DNA of 64,000 nucleotides from Neopararhizobium haloflavum. Lineage in GTDB: Bacteria > Pseudomonadota > Alphaproteobacteria > Rhizobiales > Rhizobiaceae. Position numbers and translations under genes: made by a program. The stretch spans positions 434,001-498,000 of the forward strand of contig NZ_NWUC01000001.1 of the NCBI RefSeq assembly GCF_002750855.1, read 5' to 3'. Under the pieces are notes generated by a model. The model was not told where the DNA came from. It was given only the letters and a program-made list of their open reading frames with translations, and searched no databases. Position 1 is the first letter of the stretch. Each line of letters begins with the position of its first letter. Below are positions 46,491-57,050 of this stretch, piece after piece.

Positions 46491-47117
46491 TCAGCCTGCC
46501 GACGGACGACGGTGGAGGACGATCTTCCTCCAGCGCGGCTTTATTCCCGGCACCAGGCTTTGCGCGTTGCGGAAGCTGTAAACTGGCTCGGCTGCCATGC
46601 TGAAGGGTTCCAGGCGCAGATCGACCGGCCGGAAGTCGCCGTCTGCGATATCGGAATTCTGGCTCAACCCGTCAGGTGTCACGCAATTGGTGATAAGGGC
46701 GTGGCGATATCGCTGCAGCACCGGCAGGAAGTCGAGAATGGACGCGTTCGACCAGTGCTGAAGGACATCCTTCGCGATGATGAGGTCGGCTTGCGGGAGG
46801 TTCTCGAAGTCTGGTGCAAGCTCGAACCTGATGGTGTCGGAGCCGTAACGCCGTTGGTTCGCCTCGACGACCATTGGGACCACGTCGAAGCCCTGATAAT
46901 CGATGCCGCGCCAGTCGATGCGCCGTGAAAACTGCCAATCACCGCAGCCGAGATCGACCACCGAACGGATGGCGTTCTCGCGAAGAAACCGGCCGAGGAA
47001 GCGCCTGTACCCGAATGTGTGAACCGGATGCGAGCCTTCGCCCGAGCCGCCGCCTTCCCATTCGGCGGTGCGATAGATCTCTTCGAAGCGGTCGCGCATC
47101 GTCTTGGTCTGGGTCAT
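46491..47117 (-). CDS. Class I SAM-dependent methyltransferase, substrate unknown
   Basis: The protein of about 208 residues has a SAM-binding motif I VVDLGCGDWQFSRRI, motif II GFDVVPMVV and the post-motif LIIAKDVLQHW. The C-terminus SFRNAQSLVPGIKPRWRKIVLHRR is conserved-looking but I cannot name the family. The start is uncertain: ATG at 47117 is used, without a ribosome binding site; TTG at 47135 and ATG at 47099 are alternatives. It is divergent from rnpB. No neighbour suggests the substrate. Confidence 0.8.
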   Translation of the reverse strand: MTQTKTMRDRFEEIYRTAEWEGGGSGEGSHPVHTFGYRRFLGRFLRENAIRSVVDLGCGDWQFSRRIDWRGIDYQGFDVVPMVVEANQRRYGSDTIRFELAPDFENLPQADLIIAKDVLQHWSNASILDFLPVLQRYRHALITNCVTPDGLSQNSDIADGDFRPVDLRLEPFSMAAEPVYSFRNAQSLVPGIKPRWRKIVLHRRPSAG

Positions 47118-47210
47118 GCCGGTTTCATACGACAAAGCCGCTTCGCCGCCAAGGACGTGTGCAGCAGCCGGCGTATCTATGGACCTCGGCCTTCCCGCGC
47201 GCTAATGGAA

Positions 47211-47616
47211 GCCCGCCAGTCGGCCGGGCAGCCGCGCTCCGCACTCGCCGAAAGGCCGCGGGGTGAGGAAAGTCCGGGCTCCACGGAAACACGGTGCCGG
47301 ATAACGTCCGGCGGGGGCGACCCTAGGGAAAGTGCCACAGAAAGCAAACCGCCCCTTCTCGAAGGGGTAAGGGTGAAAGGGTGGGGTAAGAGCCCACCGC
47401 GCGACCGGCAACGGAAGCGGCACGGTAAACCCCACCGGGAGCAAGACCGAATAGGGATGACGTGGCTTCGCGCAAGCGGGCCGGTCCGTTTCCGGATCAG
47501 TCATCCGGGTGGGTTGCGCGAGGCAAGGCGCAAGTCTTGCCCAAGATGAATGGCTGCCGCGTCAGGCCCTTCGGGGTCAGGCCATACAGAACCCGGCTTA
47601 TAGGCCGGCTGGCACT
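47211..47616 (+). ncRNA. rnpB: RNase P RNA (class A)
   Basis: The catalytic RNA of ribonuclease P, which matures tRNA 5' ends. Universal conserved regions are present in order: GAGGAAAGTCCGGGCTCC (CR-I), GTGCCACAGAAA (CR-IV) and GAGCAAGACCGAATAG (CR-V). The P1 helix is formed by GCCAGTCGGCC (47215-47225) and GGCCGGCTGGC (47603-47613) with one wobble pair. Total length of about 400 nt fits alphaproteobacteria. A T-run at 47616-47620 directly after P1 serves as terminator. Exact ends are estimated. Confidence 0.95.
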
Positions 47617-47976
47617 TTTTCTCCCCGGACAAGCGCTTCGCGAGCGCTCGATGTCGTGCTCCGCAGCGCCGTGTCGGGGCGTCGGCGTAACGCTTCCTTA
47701 AGCATAATCCACGATGCTCTGAGGCTGGCGAAGTGGATGCTTCGCAACCCGATTAAGGGGAGCAATCCCATTGACGCCCAAATTGTCCCATGGTATCCCA
47801 AATTCATAGATTCAGTGGGCGCGTCGTCGCCACTTTGCCGTCCCGAGTAAGCCCGGTTGATCTGTTGGGTCCGGTGGTCGATTGCGCCGCCGACGGGGGT
47901 GCGGCGTGGCTTCGGCATTCTGGTTTCGGGGGCTTGATGGCATGGGCCGGGTTGGGGAACACGGCGGTACGGCTTT
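47617..47976. other. Non-coding gap between rnpB and mraZ
   Basis: This 360-bp stretch has no credible gene. It contains a small hairpin GCGAAG/CTTCGC (47728-47745), the MraZ boxes and promoter (47767-47800), and a leader of about 170 nt before the mraZ ATG. Nothing else was recognised. Confidence 0.7.
47767..47800 (+). promoter_or_regulatory. Promoter of the division and cell wall cluster with four MraZ boxes
   Basis: CCCA occurs at 47767, 47777, 47787 and 47797, exactly 10 bp apart; on the other strand this reads as four TGGGN units separated by five bases, the MraZ recognition pattern. TTGACG (47771-47776) and TATCCC (47794-47799) with a 17-base spacer form a promoter inside the repeats, so MraZ would compete with RNA polymerase. 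Confidence 0.7.
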
Positions 47977-48435
47977 ATGAACCGGTTCCTTTCGAGCGCG
48001 ACGAAGAAGATCGACGCCAAGGGCCGCGTGTCGGTGCCGGCCGTGTTTCGCACGGTGATGAGCCGTCAGGGGATCGAGGAGCTCTACGGGTTCCAGGACT
48101 TCGTGTTCCCCGCATTCAGTCTTGGCGGTCCGGACATTCTGGACCGCTACGAAAAGCAGATCGCGACGCTCGATCCGTTTTCGAGCGAGGCCCACAGCAT
48201 GTCGCTGCTCATTCATGGCGGCGGATCATTTCTCAAGCTCGACGGAGAAGGGCGGCTGACGATCACGGACTTCATTCGGGACTATGCGAACCTGCAGGAC
48301 GAGGTGGCCTTTGTCGGCCGGTCGGATCATTTCCAGCTCTGGAACCCGTCGGCCTTCGAGGAAATGCAGCGAAATGCTCGCGAGGAGCGGATGCGCGGGG
48401 CGCCGCGTCCCGCTCGCAATGGAGAAACGGGGTGA
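47977..48435 (+). CDS. mraZ: Transcriptional regulator MraZ
   Basis: MraZ is a ring-forming AbrB-fold DNA-binding protein that represses its own operon, the division and cell wall cluster. The 152-residue protein has two copies of the SpoVT/AbrB-like half-domain: [14 protein letters not shown] near residue 12 and [20 protein letters not shown] near residue 88. It is the first gene of the cluster; its stop overlaps the rsmH start. Four MraZ boxes lie at the promoter. Confidence 0.96.
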   Translation: MNRFLSSATKKIDAKGRVSVPAVFRTVMSRQGIEELYGFQDFVFPAFSLGGPDILDRYEKQIATLDPFSSEAHSMSLLIHGGGSFLKLDGEGRLTITDFIRDYANLQDEVAFVGRSDHFQLWNPSAFEEMQRNAREERMRGAPRPARNGETG

Positions 48436-49472
48436 TGGCGAACCCCGGTGACGCCGCCGCGAATGGCGGAGAAGGCACCGGTGGCGGACTGGTTCGCCAC
48501 ATCCCGGTTCTTCTTCATGAGGTTCTCGCCGCGCTCGATCCTGCGCCCGGCAAAAGCATCCTGGACGGCACATTCGGGGCGGGCGGCTATAGCCGTGCGA
48601 TCCTTGAGGCCGGGGCTGCCGTCATCGCCCTTGATCGCGATCCATCGGCGATTGCGGCCGGGCAGGCGATGGTCGAGGAATTCGCAGGCCGTCTCGCGCT
48701 TCACCAGGCGCGCTTTTCCGACCTCGCCCGCTATGCGCCGGAGGGTGGGCTCGACGGCGTGGTCCTCGACATCGGCGTGTCGTCCATGCAGATCGATGAA
48801 GCGGATCGCGGCTTTTCCTTCCAGAAGGACGGCCCGCTCGACATGCGCATGGAGCGCGACGGTGTCAGCGCGGCCGACGTGGTCAATGGGCTGAAGCCCG
48901 GCGATCTTGCCCGGATCTTCGGATTTCTGGGCGAAGAGAAGCAGGCAGGACGCATTGCGCGCGCCATCGAGAAGCGGCGGGCCGAACGGCCGTTCGCCAC
49001 CACGCGCGATCTGGCCGGCCTGATCGAGACGGTCGTGCCGCGCAAGGCTAAGGACAAGATCCATCCTGCGACCCGCGTCTTCCAGGCGTTGCGCATCTTC
49101 GTCAATGACGAACTCGGCGAACTGGCCGATGCGTTGAGCGCGTCGGAGCGTGCGCTCAAGCCTGGCGGGCGTCTCGTCGTCGTCACCTTCCATTCGCTCG
49201 AAGACCGCATGGTCAAGCGCTTCCTGACTGAGCGAAGCGGGCGAAAGCAGGGCTCTCGGCATCTTCCGGTTCTGGAGGAGCAGCCGGCGACCTTCGTGCC
49301 GATAGGCAAAGGCATGCAGGCGGCCAGCCCTGCCGAGGCGGAGGCCAATCCGCGCGCGCGATCCGCCAAGCTCAGGGCGGCCACGCGAACCGACTTTTCA
49401 GCCGACGGGATCGACCGTTCGATCTTCGGGCTGCCCGATCTCGCCAGTCTCGATCAAATCCGGGGACGATGA
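48435..49472 (+). CDS. rsmH: 16S rRNA m4C1402 methyltransferase RsmH
   Basis: RsmH (formerly MraW) methylates N4 of cytosine 1402 in the ribosomal decoding centre. The 345-residue protein has [13 protein letters not shown], the SAM motif [43 protein letters not shown] and the C-terminal [19 protein letters not shown] at 48435 shares a base with the mraZ stop; GTG at 48432 is also possible. It overlaps ftsL by four bases. Confidence 0.97.
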   Translation: MANPGDAAANGGEGTGGGLVRHIPVLLHEVLAALDPAPGKSILDGTFGAGGYSRAILEAGAAVIALDRDPSAIAAGQAMVEEFAGRLALHQARFSDLARYAPEGGLDGVVLDIGVSSMQIDEADRGFSFQKDGPLDMRMERDGVSAADVVNGLKPGDLARIFGFLGEEKQAGRIARAIEKRRAERPFATTRDLAGLIETVVPRKAKDKIHPATRVFQALRIFVNDELGELADALSASERALKPGGRLVVVTFHSLEDRMVKRFLTERSGRKQGSRHLPVLEEQPATFVPIGKGMQAASPAEAEANPRARSAKLRAATRTDFSADGIDRSIFGLPDLASLDQIRGR

Positions 49473-49837
49473 CAATGCTGCGGACATTCGACATGCTTCT
49501 GATCGCGCTGATGATCGCTGCGGCGACCATCACCTATCAGATCAAGCATCACGCCGAGGAAAAGCTCGCCCATGTGCGCGACCTTCAGGCGAAAATTCGG
49601 CTGGAGGAGCAGACGATCGATCTCCTGAAGGCCGACTGGGCGCTGCTCAACCAGCCCGCCCGGTTGCAGCGCCTCACCGAGCGCTTCGAAGAGACGCTTG
49701 AGCTTGGTACGATCGATCCCGAGCAGATCGCCACGCTCGACGAACTGCCCTCCAAGCTTCTCCAGATCGAGGAACTGATCGCGCAGCCGCTTGAAGGCTT
49801 CACCGATCCCACGATCACCGGATCGGTGGTGCGCTGA
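49469..49837 (+). CDS. ftsL: Cell division protein FtsL
   Basis: FtsL is a bitopic divisome protein that with FtsB/DivIC and FtsQ activates septal wall synthesis. The 122-residue product has a short cytoplasmic N-terminus, one transmembrane helix (about 8-24) and a periplasmic coiled coil (about 28-60, [21 protein letters not shown]). Identification rests on these features and on position between rsmH and ftsI, with four-base and one-base overlaps. Confidence 0.92.
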   Translation: MTMLRTFDMLLIALMIAAATITYQIKHHAEEKLAHVRDLQAKIRLEEQTIDLLKADWALLNQPARLQRLTERFEETLELGTIDPEQIATLDELPSKLLQIEELIAQPLEGFTDPTITGSVVR

Positions 49838-51540
49838 TGCGAATCCTCAAGCGCATTGCGGCGAAGGCCAATCGGAACGACACCCAGATCGCCGCAAAGA
49901 AGGGCGCCGGTCGTCAGGCGAAGTCGCGCATCATCATCACCATGGCGTGCTTCTGCGCCGTTTATGCCGTGATCGGTGGTCGGCTCGTTCAATACGGCAT
50001 CGCCGATGACCAGGTCACCGCCAGTATTCCGCGTGGTGACGCGTTGCTTGCCTCTCGTCCCGACCTCATCGACCGCAACGGAGAGGTGCTGGCGACCGAC
50101 ATCCGGACGGTCTCGCTCTACGCTGAACCGCGCCGCATCGTGGATACGGACGAGGCGATCGAGCGACTGATGACGGTGCTGCCTGATCTCGATGTGCGCA
50201 CCACCTATAGAAAGCTGTCTTCCAATTCCGGGTTCCAGTGGCTGCGCCGTCAGCTCACGCCCAAACAGCAGAGCGAGATCATGGCGCTTGGAATCCCAGG
50301 CATCGGATTCCGTCCCGAAAAGCGCCGCTTCTATCCAGGCGGACCAACCGCGTCGCACATCGTCGGTCACGTCAATATCGACAATCGCGGCATCGCCGGC
50401 ATGGAGAAATACGTCGACAGCCAAGGGCTTTCCGACCTTTTCGAACTCGGCATGACGATCGACGAGGAGATGGAGCCGTTCAAGCTGTCGATGGACCTCA
50501 GGGTCCAGCATATCGTGCGTGACGAACTCTCCGCGGCGATGGACCGCTACAGGGCGATTGCGGCCGGCGCCGTGATCCTCGACATCCATACGGGCGAAGT
50601 GTTGGCGATGTCGTCATTGCCCGACTACAACCCCAACAACCCCGCCCAGGCGCTGGAAAAGGACCGCATGAACCGCATGTCGGCCGGCACCTACGAGATG
50701 GGGTCGACATTCAAGACCTTCACCACCGCCATGGCGCTGGACAGCGGACTGGTCGACATGGGCGACAGCTTCGACGCCTCTCGTCCGATCCGCATCGCTG
50801 GCCATACGATCAGCGATTTCCACGGCAAGCACCGCGTATTGAGCGTCCCGGAAATCTTCATCTATTCGTCCAATATCGGCACGGCCAAAATGGCCGACGT
50901 CGTCGGGATCGAAGGCCATCAGGAGTTTCTGACGCGGATGGGTCTTTTGACCCGCATGCAGACGCAACTGCCGGAAGTGGCGATGCCGCTGCAGCCGAAC
51001 GAGTGGAAGAAGATCAACTCGATCACGATCTCCTTCGGCCACGGCGTCACGACGACGCCGCTGCAGACCGCTGTTGCGGCCGCAGCGCTTATGAATGGCG
51101 GCAAGCTCATCTCGCCGACATTCGTTCCGCGCACCCAGGAACAAGCGATGGCAACCGCCAAGCAGGTGGTCAGCGCAGAGACCAGCGCCGACATGCGCGA
51201 ATTGTTCCGTCTCAACTCGATTGATGGATCGGGGCGCCGCGCCGATGTCCCGGGATTCCGGGTTGGCGGCAAGACCGGCACGGCGGAAAAGGTCGTCAAC
51301 GGGCGCTATTCAAGCGACGTGCGATTCAACGCCTTCCTCGCTGCCTTCCCGATGGACGATCCGCAATATGTGGTGCTCGTCGTGATCGATGAGCCGAAGC
51401 CGGAAGAGGGGCAATATTCGGCAACGGCCGGTCTCAACGCCGCACCGACGGTTTCCGCCATCATCCGGCGCTCGGCCGCGCTGCTCGGCGTCGATCCGAA
51501 ATTCGGGCCGGACGGCTCCGCCTTGCTCGTGTCGTATTAA
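49837..51540 (+). CDS. ftsI: Septal peptidoglycan transpeptidase FtsI (PBP3)
   Basis: FtsI cross-links septal peptidoglycan with FtsW. The 567-residue protein has a basic cytoplasmic N-terminus, one membrane helix (about 33-50), a dimerisation domain starting IDRNGEVLATD, and the transpeptidase domain with STFK (catalytic serine in MGSTFKTF), the SSN motif (YSSNIGT) and KTG (GGKTGTAEK). A 76-bp gap follows before murE, larger than the other gaps up to murB. Confidence 0.97.
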   Translation: MRILKRIAAKANRNDTQIAAKKGAGRQAKSRIIITMACFCAVYAVIGGRLVQYGIADDQVTASIPRGDALLASRPDLIDRNGEVLATDIRTVSLYAEPRRIVDTDEAIERLMTVLPDLDVRTTYRKLSSNSGFQWLRRQLTPKQQSEIMALGIPGIGFRPEKRRFYPGGPTASHIVGHVNIDNRGIAGMEKYVDSQGLSDLFELGMTIDEEMEPFKLSMDLRVQHIVRDELSAAMDRYRAIAAGAVILDIHTGEVLAMSSLPDYNPNNPAQALEKDRMNRMSAGTYEMGSTFKTFTTAMALDSGLVDMGDSFDASRPIRIAGHTISDFHGKHRVLSVPEIFIYSSNIGTAKMADVVGIEGHQEFLTRMGLLTRMQTQLPEVAMPLQPNEWKKINSITISFGHGVTTTPLQTAVAAAALMNGGKLISPTFVPRTQEQAMATAKQVVSAETSADMRELFRLNSIDGSGRRADVPGFRVGGKTGTAEKVVNGRYSSDVRFNAFLAAFPMDDPQYVVLVVIDEPKPEEGQYSATAGLNAAPTVSAIIRRSAALLGVDPKFGPDGSALLVSY

Positions 51541-51616
51541 GGCAGAATGAGGATGCGGGGCCGCGCGGGGGCGTGTCGGCGACGGAACGGCGACGCAGGA
51601 TAATCGGACGGGGACT

Positions 51617-53080
51617 ATGAAACTTTCACATCTCGCCGCGGTCGATGCCGGGGCGACCATATCGAACAAGGGTCATGACGATATCGAGATCGTCGGCCTT
51701 ACCGCCGACAGCCGCATGGCCGCGCCGGGCTATCTGTTCGTCGCCCTGACCGGCAGCAAGGCTGACGGCGCGCACTACGTGGCGGATGCGCTGGCGCGCG
51801 GCGCCGCCGCCATCGTCGCTTCCAGAGACGCCGTTGTGGATGCCGGTCAGGCGTCTTTGATCCGGGTCGATGATCCGCGGCTGTTTCTTGCCCGCGCGGC
51901 GGCGCGCTTTCATGGGCGCCAGCCCGACACGATGGTGGCCGTGACGGGCACGGCCGGCAAGACATCGGTCGCCTCCTTCACCCGCCAGATCTGGGCCCAT
52001 GCCGGGCATTCCGCGGCGATGATCGGGACGACCGGCGTTGTTGCGCCCGGACGTCAGAGCTACGGATCGTTGACGACGCCCGATCCTGTCGCACTGCACC
52101 GCCTTCTTGGTGAACTGGCGGACGAGGGCGTGACCCACGCGGCGATGGAAGCGTCCAGTCATGGCCTCGACCAGCGCCGGCTCGACGGCGTGCGGCTCGC
52201 CGCGGGCGCCTTCACCAATCTTGGCCGGGACCATATGGACTATCACCCAACCGTGGATGATTATCTCGGGGCCAAGCTGCGGCTTTTCGATACCCTTCTC
52301 GACGAGGGCGCTCCGGCGATCGTCTTTGCGGACGATGTCTATTCCGACCGCGTCATCGCAGCGGCGCGGGCCGTCCGCCTCGATGTCCGAACCGTCGGTC
52401 GCCACGGCACCTATCTCACCGTCAAGCGCGTCGAGCATCACCGTCAGCATCAAAAGGCCGAGGTGCATCACGACGGTACGATCTTCGAGATCGATCTGCC
52501 GCTGGCCGGCGACTTCCAGCTCTCCAATGCGCTGACGGCGGCCGGACTTGCGATGTCGACCGGCGTTGCGGCTGAGACGGCGATGGTCGCGCTTGCGCGG
52601 CTACAGGGTGCGTCCGGTCGTCTGGAACTGGTCGGAACGACAAGCAGCGGTGCGCCAGCCTATGTCGACTACGCCCACAAGCCGGATGCCCTGGCCAATG
52701 TGCTGGCGTCGGTTCGGCCGTTCACCACCGGGCGCATCGTCGTCGTGTTCGGCTGCGGCGGGGACCGGGATCGGGGCAAGCGCGCGATCATGGGCGAGAT
52801 CGCCACGCGGCTTGCCGACGTCGTCATCGTGACCGACGACAATCCACGGTCGGAGGAGCCGGCGGCCATCCGCGGCGAGATCATGGCCGCGGCCCCGGGT
52901 GCGCGCGAAATCGCCGACCGCGGCGAGGCGATCGATACCGCCGTCGCGATGCTGGCAACGGGCGATACGCTGATCGTTGCCGGCAAGGGACACGAGGAAG
53001 GCCAGACGATCGGCGATCAGACGCTGCCCTTTTCCGATCATGAACAGGTGAGGACCGCGCTGGCGGCTTATGGACGATGA
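51617..53080 (+). CDS. murE: UDP-MurNAc-L-Ala-D-Glu:meso-diaminopimelate ligase MurE
   Basis: MurE adds the third amino acid of the stem peptide in the cytoplasm. The 487-residue Mur ligase has the ATP loop TGTAGKTS, the central [12 protein letters not shown] and the C-terminal DDNPRSE motif, which indicates meso-diaminopimelate as the substrate. It overlaps murF by four bases. Confidence 0.97.
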   Translation: MKLSHLAAVDAGATISNKGHDDIEIVGLTADSRMAAPGYLFVALTGSKADGAHYVADALARGAAAIVASRDAVVDAGQASLIRVDDPRLFLARAAARFHGRQPDTMVAVTGTAGKTSVASFTRQIWAHAGHSAAMIGTTGVVAPGRQSYGSLTTPDPVALHRLLGELADEGVTHAAMEASSHGLDQRRLDGVRLAAGAFTNLGRDHMDYHPTVDDYLGAKLRLFDTLLDEGAPAIVFADDVYSDRVIAAARAVRLDVRTVGRHGTYLTVKRVEHHRQHQKAEVHHDGTIFEIDLPLAGDFQLSNALTAAGLAMSTGVAAETAMVALARLQGASGRLELVGTTSSGAPAYVDYAHKPDALANVLASVRPFTTGRIVVVFGCGGDRDRGKRAIMGEIATRLADVVIVTDDNPRSEEPAAIRGEIMAAAPGAREIADRGEAIDTAVAMLATGDTLIVAGKGHEEGQTIGDQTLPFSDHEQVRTALAAYGR

Positions 53081-54510
53081 GCGATCTATGGACCATCGAT
53101 GATTTCCTGGCGGCCACCGGCGGGCGCCCGCTCGAACAGCTGCCGGACGGCATTTCGGGAATTTCGATCGACAGCCGCGCGGTCAGCCAGGGCGATGCGT
53201 TCTTCGCAATCAAGGGCGATCGGTTCGACGGTCACGATTTCACCAGCGCCGCCATGGCGAACGGCGCGGCGCTGCTGGTCGTCTCCGAAGCCAAGCTGCC
53301 GGCGCTCGGCCGTGTGTCCGCCCCGATGGTGGTGGTCGACGATGTGCTTGACGCGCTCGGAAGACTGGCGGTCGCGGCGCGAGCGCGCACCAAGGCGCAG
53401 ATCATCGCCGTGACGGGGTCCGTCGGCAAGACGACGACCAAGGCGATGTTGCGTCATGTGCTGTCGACTTGCGGCAAGACGCATGCCGCGGTGGCCTCGT
53501 TCAACAATCATTGGGGCGTGCCGCTGACACTTGCCCGGATGCCGGCTGACGCGAAGTATGGCGTGTTCGAGATTGGCATGAACCACCCCGGCGAGATCAC
53601 GCCGCTCGTCAAGCTGGTGCGTCCCCACGTGGCGATCATCACCACCATCGCCCCCGCGCATCTCGGCAATTTCAAGAACATCGGCGAGATAGCTGCTGCA
53701 AAGGCGGAGATATTCGACGGGCTGGTCCCCGGTGGACACGCGATCCTGAACCGCGACAACGAAAAATTCGCGGTGCTGAAGAAGGCAGCCAAGGCAGCCG
53801 GCATCGAGCGCATCCACGCCTTCGGGGCACACAAGCAGGCCGATTTCCGCCTGGAAAAGCTGAAGCTTCACGGGGCTTGCTCCTGCATGACCGCGCGGGT
53901 CGATGCGGATGAAGTCGTCGTCAAGATCGGCTCGCCGGGCCGGCATATTGCCGAGAACGCGCTTGCGGTGATGGGCGCGGCTCACCTAGTGGGAGCCGAT
54001 CTGGCCAAGATCACGGCCGCATTGGCGGACTTCAAGGCGGAGAAGGGGCGCGGCGCCCAGTACAAACTGAGAAACGGGTCGGGCGAGTTCGTCCTGATCG
54101 ACGAAAGCTACAATGCCAACCCGGCTTCGATGCGCGCCGCGATTTCTCTTCTGTCCAATGCGCCGCTGGGCGCGTCCGGCCGGCGCATCGCCATCCTCGG
54201 CGACATGCTGGAGCTCGGCCGTTTTTCGGCCAAGCTTCATGCCGAACTGGCCGGTCCGCTGGCTGAAGCCAAGGTGGATCGCGTCTATCTTGCCGGACCG
54301 GAGATGCGCGCGCTTGAAGCGGCCCTGCCTGGTGATATCGAGCGTGAATATCGCGAATCCACGGCGGCACTCATTCCCCTGATCACGCGCAGCGTCCATG
54401 CCGGCGATGCCATCATGGTCAAGTCCTCGCTCGGCATCGGTTTCGGCGCGGTGGTTTCGGCCTTGCTTGACAAGTTTCCGGCCGTGCCCGAAGCGGAGGC
54501 GGGGGACTGA
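53077..54510 (+). CDS. murF: UDP-MurNAc-tripeptide:D-Ala-D-Ala ligase MurF
   Basis: MurF adds D-Ala-D-Ala to complete the UDP-MurNAc pentapeptide. The 477-residue protein has the ATP loop [10 protein letters not shown], the ligase segments [14 protein letters not shown] and [10 protein letters not shown], and the C-terminal [18 protein letters not shown] overlaps the murE stop (ATGA); mraY starts 22 bp after its stop. Confidence 0.97.
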   Translation: MSDLWTIDDFLAATGGRPLEQLPDGISGISIDSRAVSQGDAFFAIKGDRFDGHDFTSAAMANGAALLVVSEAKLPALGRVSAPMVVVDDVLDALGRLAVAARARTKAQIIAVTGSVGKTTTKAMLRHVLSTCGKTHAAVASFNNHWGVPLTLARMPADAKYGVFEIGMNHPGEITPLVKLVRPHVAIITTIAPAHLGNFKNIGEIAAAKAEIFDGLVPGGHAILNRDNEKFAVLKKAAKAAGIERIHAFGAHKQADFRLEKLKLHGACSCMTARVDADEVVVKIGSPGRHIAENALAVMGAAHLVGADLAKITAALADFKAEKGRGAQYKLRNGSGEFVLIDESYNANPASMRAAISLLSNAPLGASGRRIAILGDMLELGRFSAKLHAELAGPLAEAKVDRVYLAGPEMRALEAALPGDIEREYRESTAALIPLITRSVHAGDAIMVKSSLGIGFGAVVSALLDKFPAVPEAEAGD

Positions 54511-54532
54511 TGCAAACGAAGGACGCCAACTG

Positions 54533-55636
54533 ATGCTCATGTGGCTCGTGGGGCTTGCGGAGGAACTGCAGGTCTTCAACCTTTTCCGCTACATAACCTT
54601 TCGTACGGGCGGCGCCCTTTTCACATCCGCTCTCATCGTCTTCCTCTTCGGCCCGCGAATCATCGCTTCTCTGCGCATCCGGCAGGGGCGGGGCCAGCCG
54701 ATCCGCGCCGACGGACCTCAGACGCATTTCAAGAAGGCCGGCACGCCGACGATGGGCGGATTGATGATCCTTTCAGGAATCATCGGCAGTTCCCTGCTCT
54801 GGGCCGATCTTTCGAGCATCTATGTCGTGGTGACCCTGATCGTCACGCTGAGTTTCGGTGCGATCGGATTCTACGACGATTATCTCAAGGTCACCAAGCA
54901 GTCGCATATGGGCTTTTCGGGAAAGGCCCGCCTCGGAATCGAATTCCTTATCGCCGCCATCGCGGTCTTCTTCATCATGCAGGCGACGCTGACATCGACA
55001 GCGGAGAACAGCGCCACCTTCGGTTCCTCGCTCGCCTTTCCCTTCTTCAAGGACTTCTTCATTGATCTGGGGCTTTTCTTCGTCGTTTTCGGCGCATTCG
55101 TGATTGTCGGTGCCGGCAATGCGGTGAACCTCACGGATGGACTCGACGGGCTCGCCATCGGTCCGGTGATGATCGCGGCCGCGGCTTTCGGCACGATCGC
55201 CTATCTCTCCGGCAACGCCATGTTCGCCAACTATCTGCAGATCAACTTCGTGCCGGGGACGGGTGAGCTTTCCGTGGTGCTCGGCGCCGTCATCGGGGCG
55301 GGTCTCGGTTTTCTCTGGTTCAACGCGCCGCCAGCCGCGATTTTCATGGGTGACACGGGGTCCCTCGCGCTGGGTGGCCTGATCGGTACCGTTGCAGTCG
55401 CAACCAAGCATGAGATCGTCATGGCGATCATTGGCGGACTTTTCGTCATGGAAGCGCTTTCGGTGATGATCCAGGTCGGCGTCTTCAAGATGACCGGCAA
55501 GCGCGTCTTCCTCATGGCCCCGATCCACCATCATTTCGAGAAGAAGGGCTGGACCGAGAGCCAGGTCGTGGTGCGCTTCTGGATCATTGCCATCATCCTT
55601 GCCCTTCTCGGGCTCGCGACGCTCAAGCTGCGGTAG
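54533..55636 (+). CDS. mraY: Phospho-MurNAc-pentapeptide translocase MraY
   Basis: MraY transfers phospho-MurNAc-pentapeptide to undecaprenyl phosphate, forming lipid I, at the inner face of the membrane. The 367-residue protein is strongly hydrophobic with the family motifs [43 protein letters not shown] and [20 protein letters not shown] lies upstream of the ATG at 54533, which gives the usual MLMWLVGL start. Confidence 0.97.
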   Translation: MLMWLVGLAEELQVFNLFRYITFRTGGALFTSALIVFLFGPRIIASLRIRQGRGQPIRADGPQTHFKKAGTPTMGGLMILSGIIGSSLLWADLSSIYVVVTLIVTLSFGAIGFYDDYLKVTKQSHMGFSGKARLGIEFLIAAIAVFFIMQATLTSTAENSATFGSSLAFPFFKDFFIDLGLFFVVFGAFVIVGAGNAVNLTDGLDGLAIGPVMIAAAAFGTIAYLSGNAMFANYLQINFVPGTGELSVVLGAVIGAGLGFLWFNAPPAAIFMGDTGSLALGGLIGTVAVATKHEIVMAIIGGLFVMEALSVMIQVGVFKMTGKRVFLMAPIHHHFEKKGWTESQVVVRFWIIAIILALLGLATLKLR

Positions 55637-55640
55637 GGCC

Positions 55641-57047
55641 ATGATCCCGGCGACCACCTTCAAGGATCAGCGTGTCGCTCTCTTCGGCCTCGGCGGATCG
55701 GGTCTTGCAACGGCGCGTGCGCTCAAGGCGGGCGGGGCAGACCTCGTCGCCTTCGACGACAATCCCGACAGCGTGGCGCGGGCGGCGGACGAGGGGATCG
55801 AGACGGGCGACCTTCACAGTATCGACTGGCAGAAGCTTGCCGCCTTCGTCCTGTCGCCCGGCGTACCGCTGACCCATCCAAGGCCGCACTGGACCGTCGA
55901 CCTGGCGCGCGCGGCCGCGGTGCCGATCATCGGCGATGTCGAGATATTCTGCCGCGAGCGGCGCGCCCATGCGCCGGACTGCCCGTTCATCGCGATCACC
56001 GGAACCAATGGCAAGTCGACCACTACGGCGCTCATCGGTCACATTCTGAAAGAGGCAGGATTGGACGTCGGCATCGGCGGCAACATCGGCACGGCGATCC
56101 TGTCTCTAGACGCACCCGCCGAAGACCGGTTCTATGTCGTCGAATGCTCGTCCTACCAGATCGATCTCTCGCCCTCTCTCGATCCGACGGCCGGCATCGT
56201 GCTCAACTTGAGCCCGGATCACCTCGACCGTCATGGAACGATGGAGGCCTATGCCGACATCAAGGCGCGGCTGGCGATCGGTGCGCAATCCGCGATCGTC
56301 GGCGTGGACGACGCCCACAGCGCCGCGATCGCCGATCGAATCGACCGCAGTGGACGGCCGCTCGTCCGCATCTCAAAGCAATTGCCCCTGGCACGAGGAC
56401 TTTATCACCAGGATGGCATGATCATAGCGGCCGGCGACGAGGCGCATCGTTTCTCGCTTCATGCGGCGAGCGCGCTGCGCGGGGCGCACAATGCGCAGAA
56501 TGCGGCTGCGGCGATTGCGGCCTGCCGTGCGGTCGGTGTCGATGATGATGCGATCCAGGCCGGCCTGGACAGCTTTCCGGGCCTGAAGCACCGCATGCAA
56601 CCTGTTGCCCGGCGGGGGAAGGTCCTCTTCGTCAACGATTCCAAGGCAACCAATGCAGATGCGGCGGCGCCGGCATTGTCGACATTCGAGGCCATTCACT
56701 GGATCGCCGGAGGGTTGCCGAAGGAAGGTGGTATCGCGTCGCTCGCACCGCTGATGCAGCACGTGAAGAAGGCCTATCTCATCGGCGAGGCAGCGCCCGC
56801 CTTTGCGGCGACGCTTGGCGATGCCGTTCCCTATGAGATTGCCGGTACGCTGGACCGTGCCGTCGCGCACGCGGCCGCCGATGCCGGGTCAAGCGCCGCC
56901 GAAGCGCCGGTCGTCTTGCTTAGTCCGGCTTGCGCAAGCTTCGATCAGTACAGGAATTTCGAGGTGCGGGGCGACGCGTTCGTCTCAGAGGTCGCCGCAC
57001 TCGCCGATATCGACATGCTCGTCCCGACACCTGCAAGGAGCGATTGA
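55641..57047 (+). CDS. murD: UDP-MurNAc-L-Ala:D-glutamate ligase MurD
   Basis: MurD adds D-glutamate to UDP-MurNAc-L-alanine. The 468-residue protein has an N-terminal nucleotide-binding fold ([14 protein letters not shown]), the ATP loop [30 protein letters not shown] and the C-terminal NDSKATN and [25 protein letters not shown] at 55641 lies four bases after the mraY stop. Confidence 0.97.
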   Translation: MIPATTFKDQRVALFGLGGSGLATARALKAGGADLVAFDDNPDSVARAADEGIETGDLHSIDWQKLAAFVLSPGVPLTHPRPHWTVDLARAAAVPIIGDVEIFCRERRAHAPDCPFIAITGTNGKSTTTALIGHILKEAGLDVGIGGNIGTAILSLDAPAEDRFYVVECSSYQIDLSPSLDPTAGIVLNLSPDHLDRHGTMEAYADIKARLAIGAQSAIVGVDDAHSAAIADRIDRSGRPLVRISKQLPLARGLYHQDGMIIAAGDEAHRFSLHAASALRGAHNAQNAAAAIAACRAVGVDDDAIQAGLDSFPGLKHRMQPVARRGKVLFVNDSKATNADAAAPALSTFEAIHWIAGGLPKEGGIASLAPLMQHVKKAYLIGEAAPAFAATLGDAVPYEIAGTLDRAVAHAAADAGSSAAEAPVVLLSPACASFDQYRNFEVRGDAFVSEVAALADIDMLVPTPARSD

Positions 57048-57050
57048 GCC

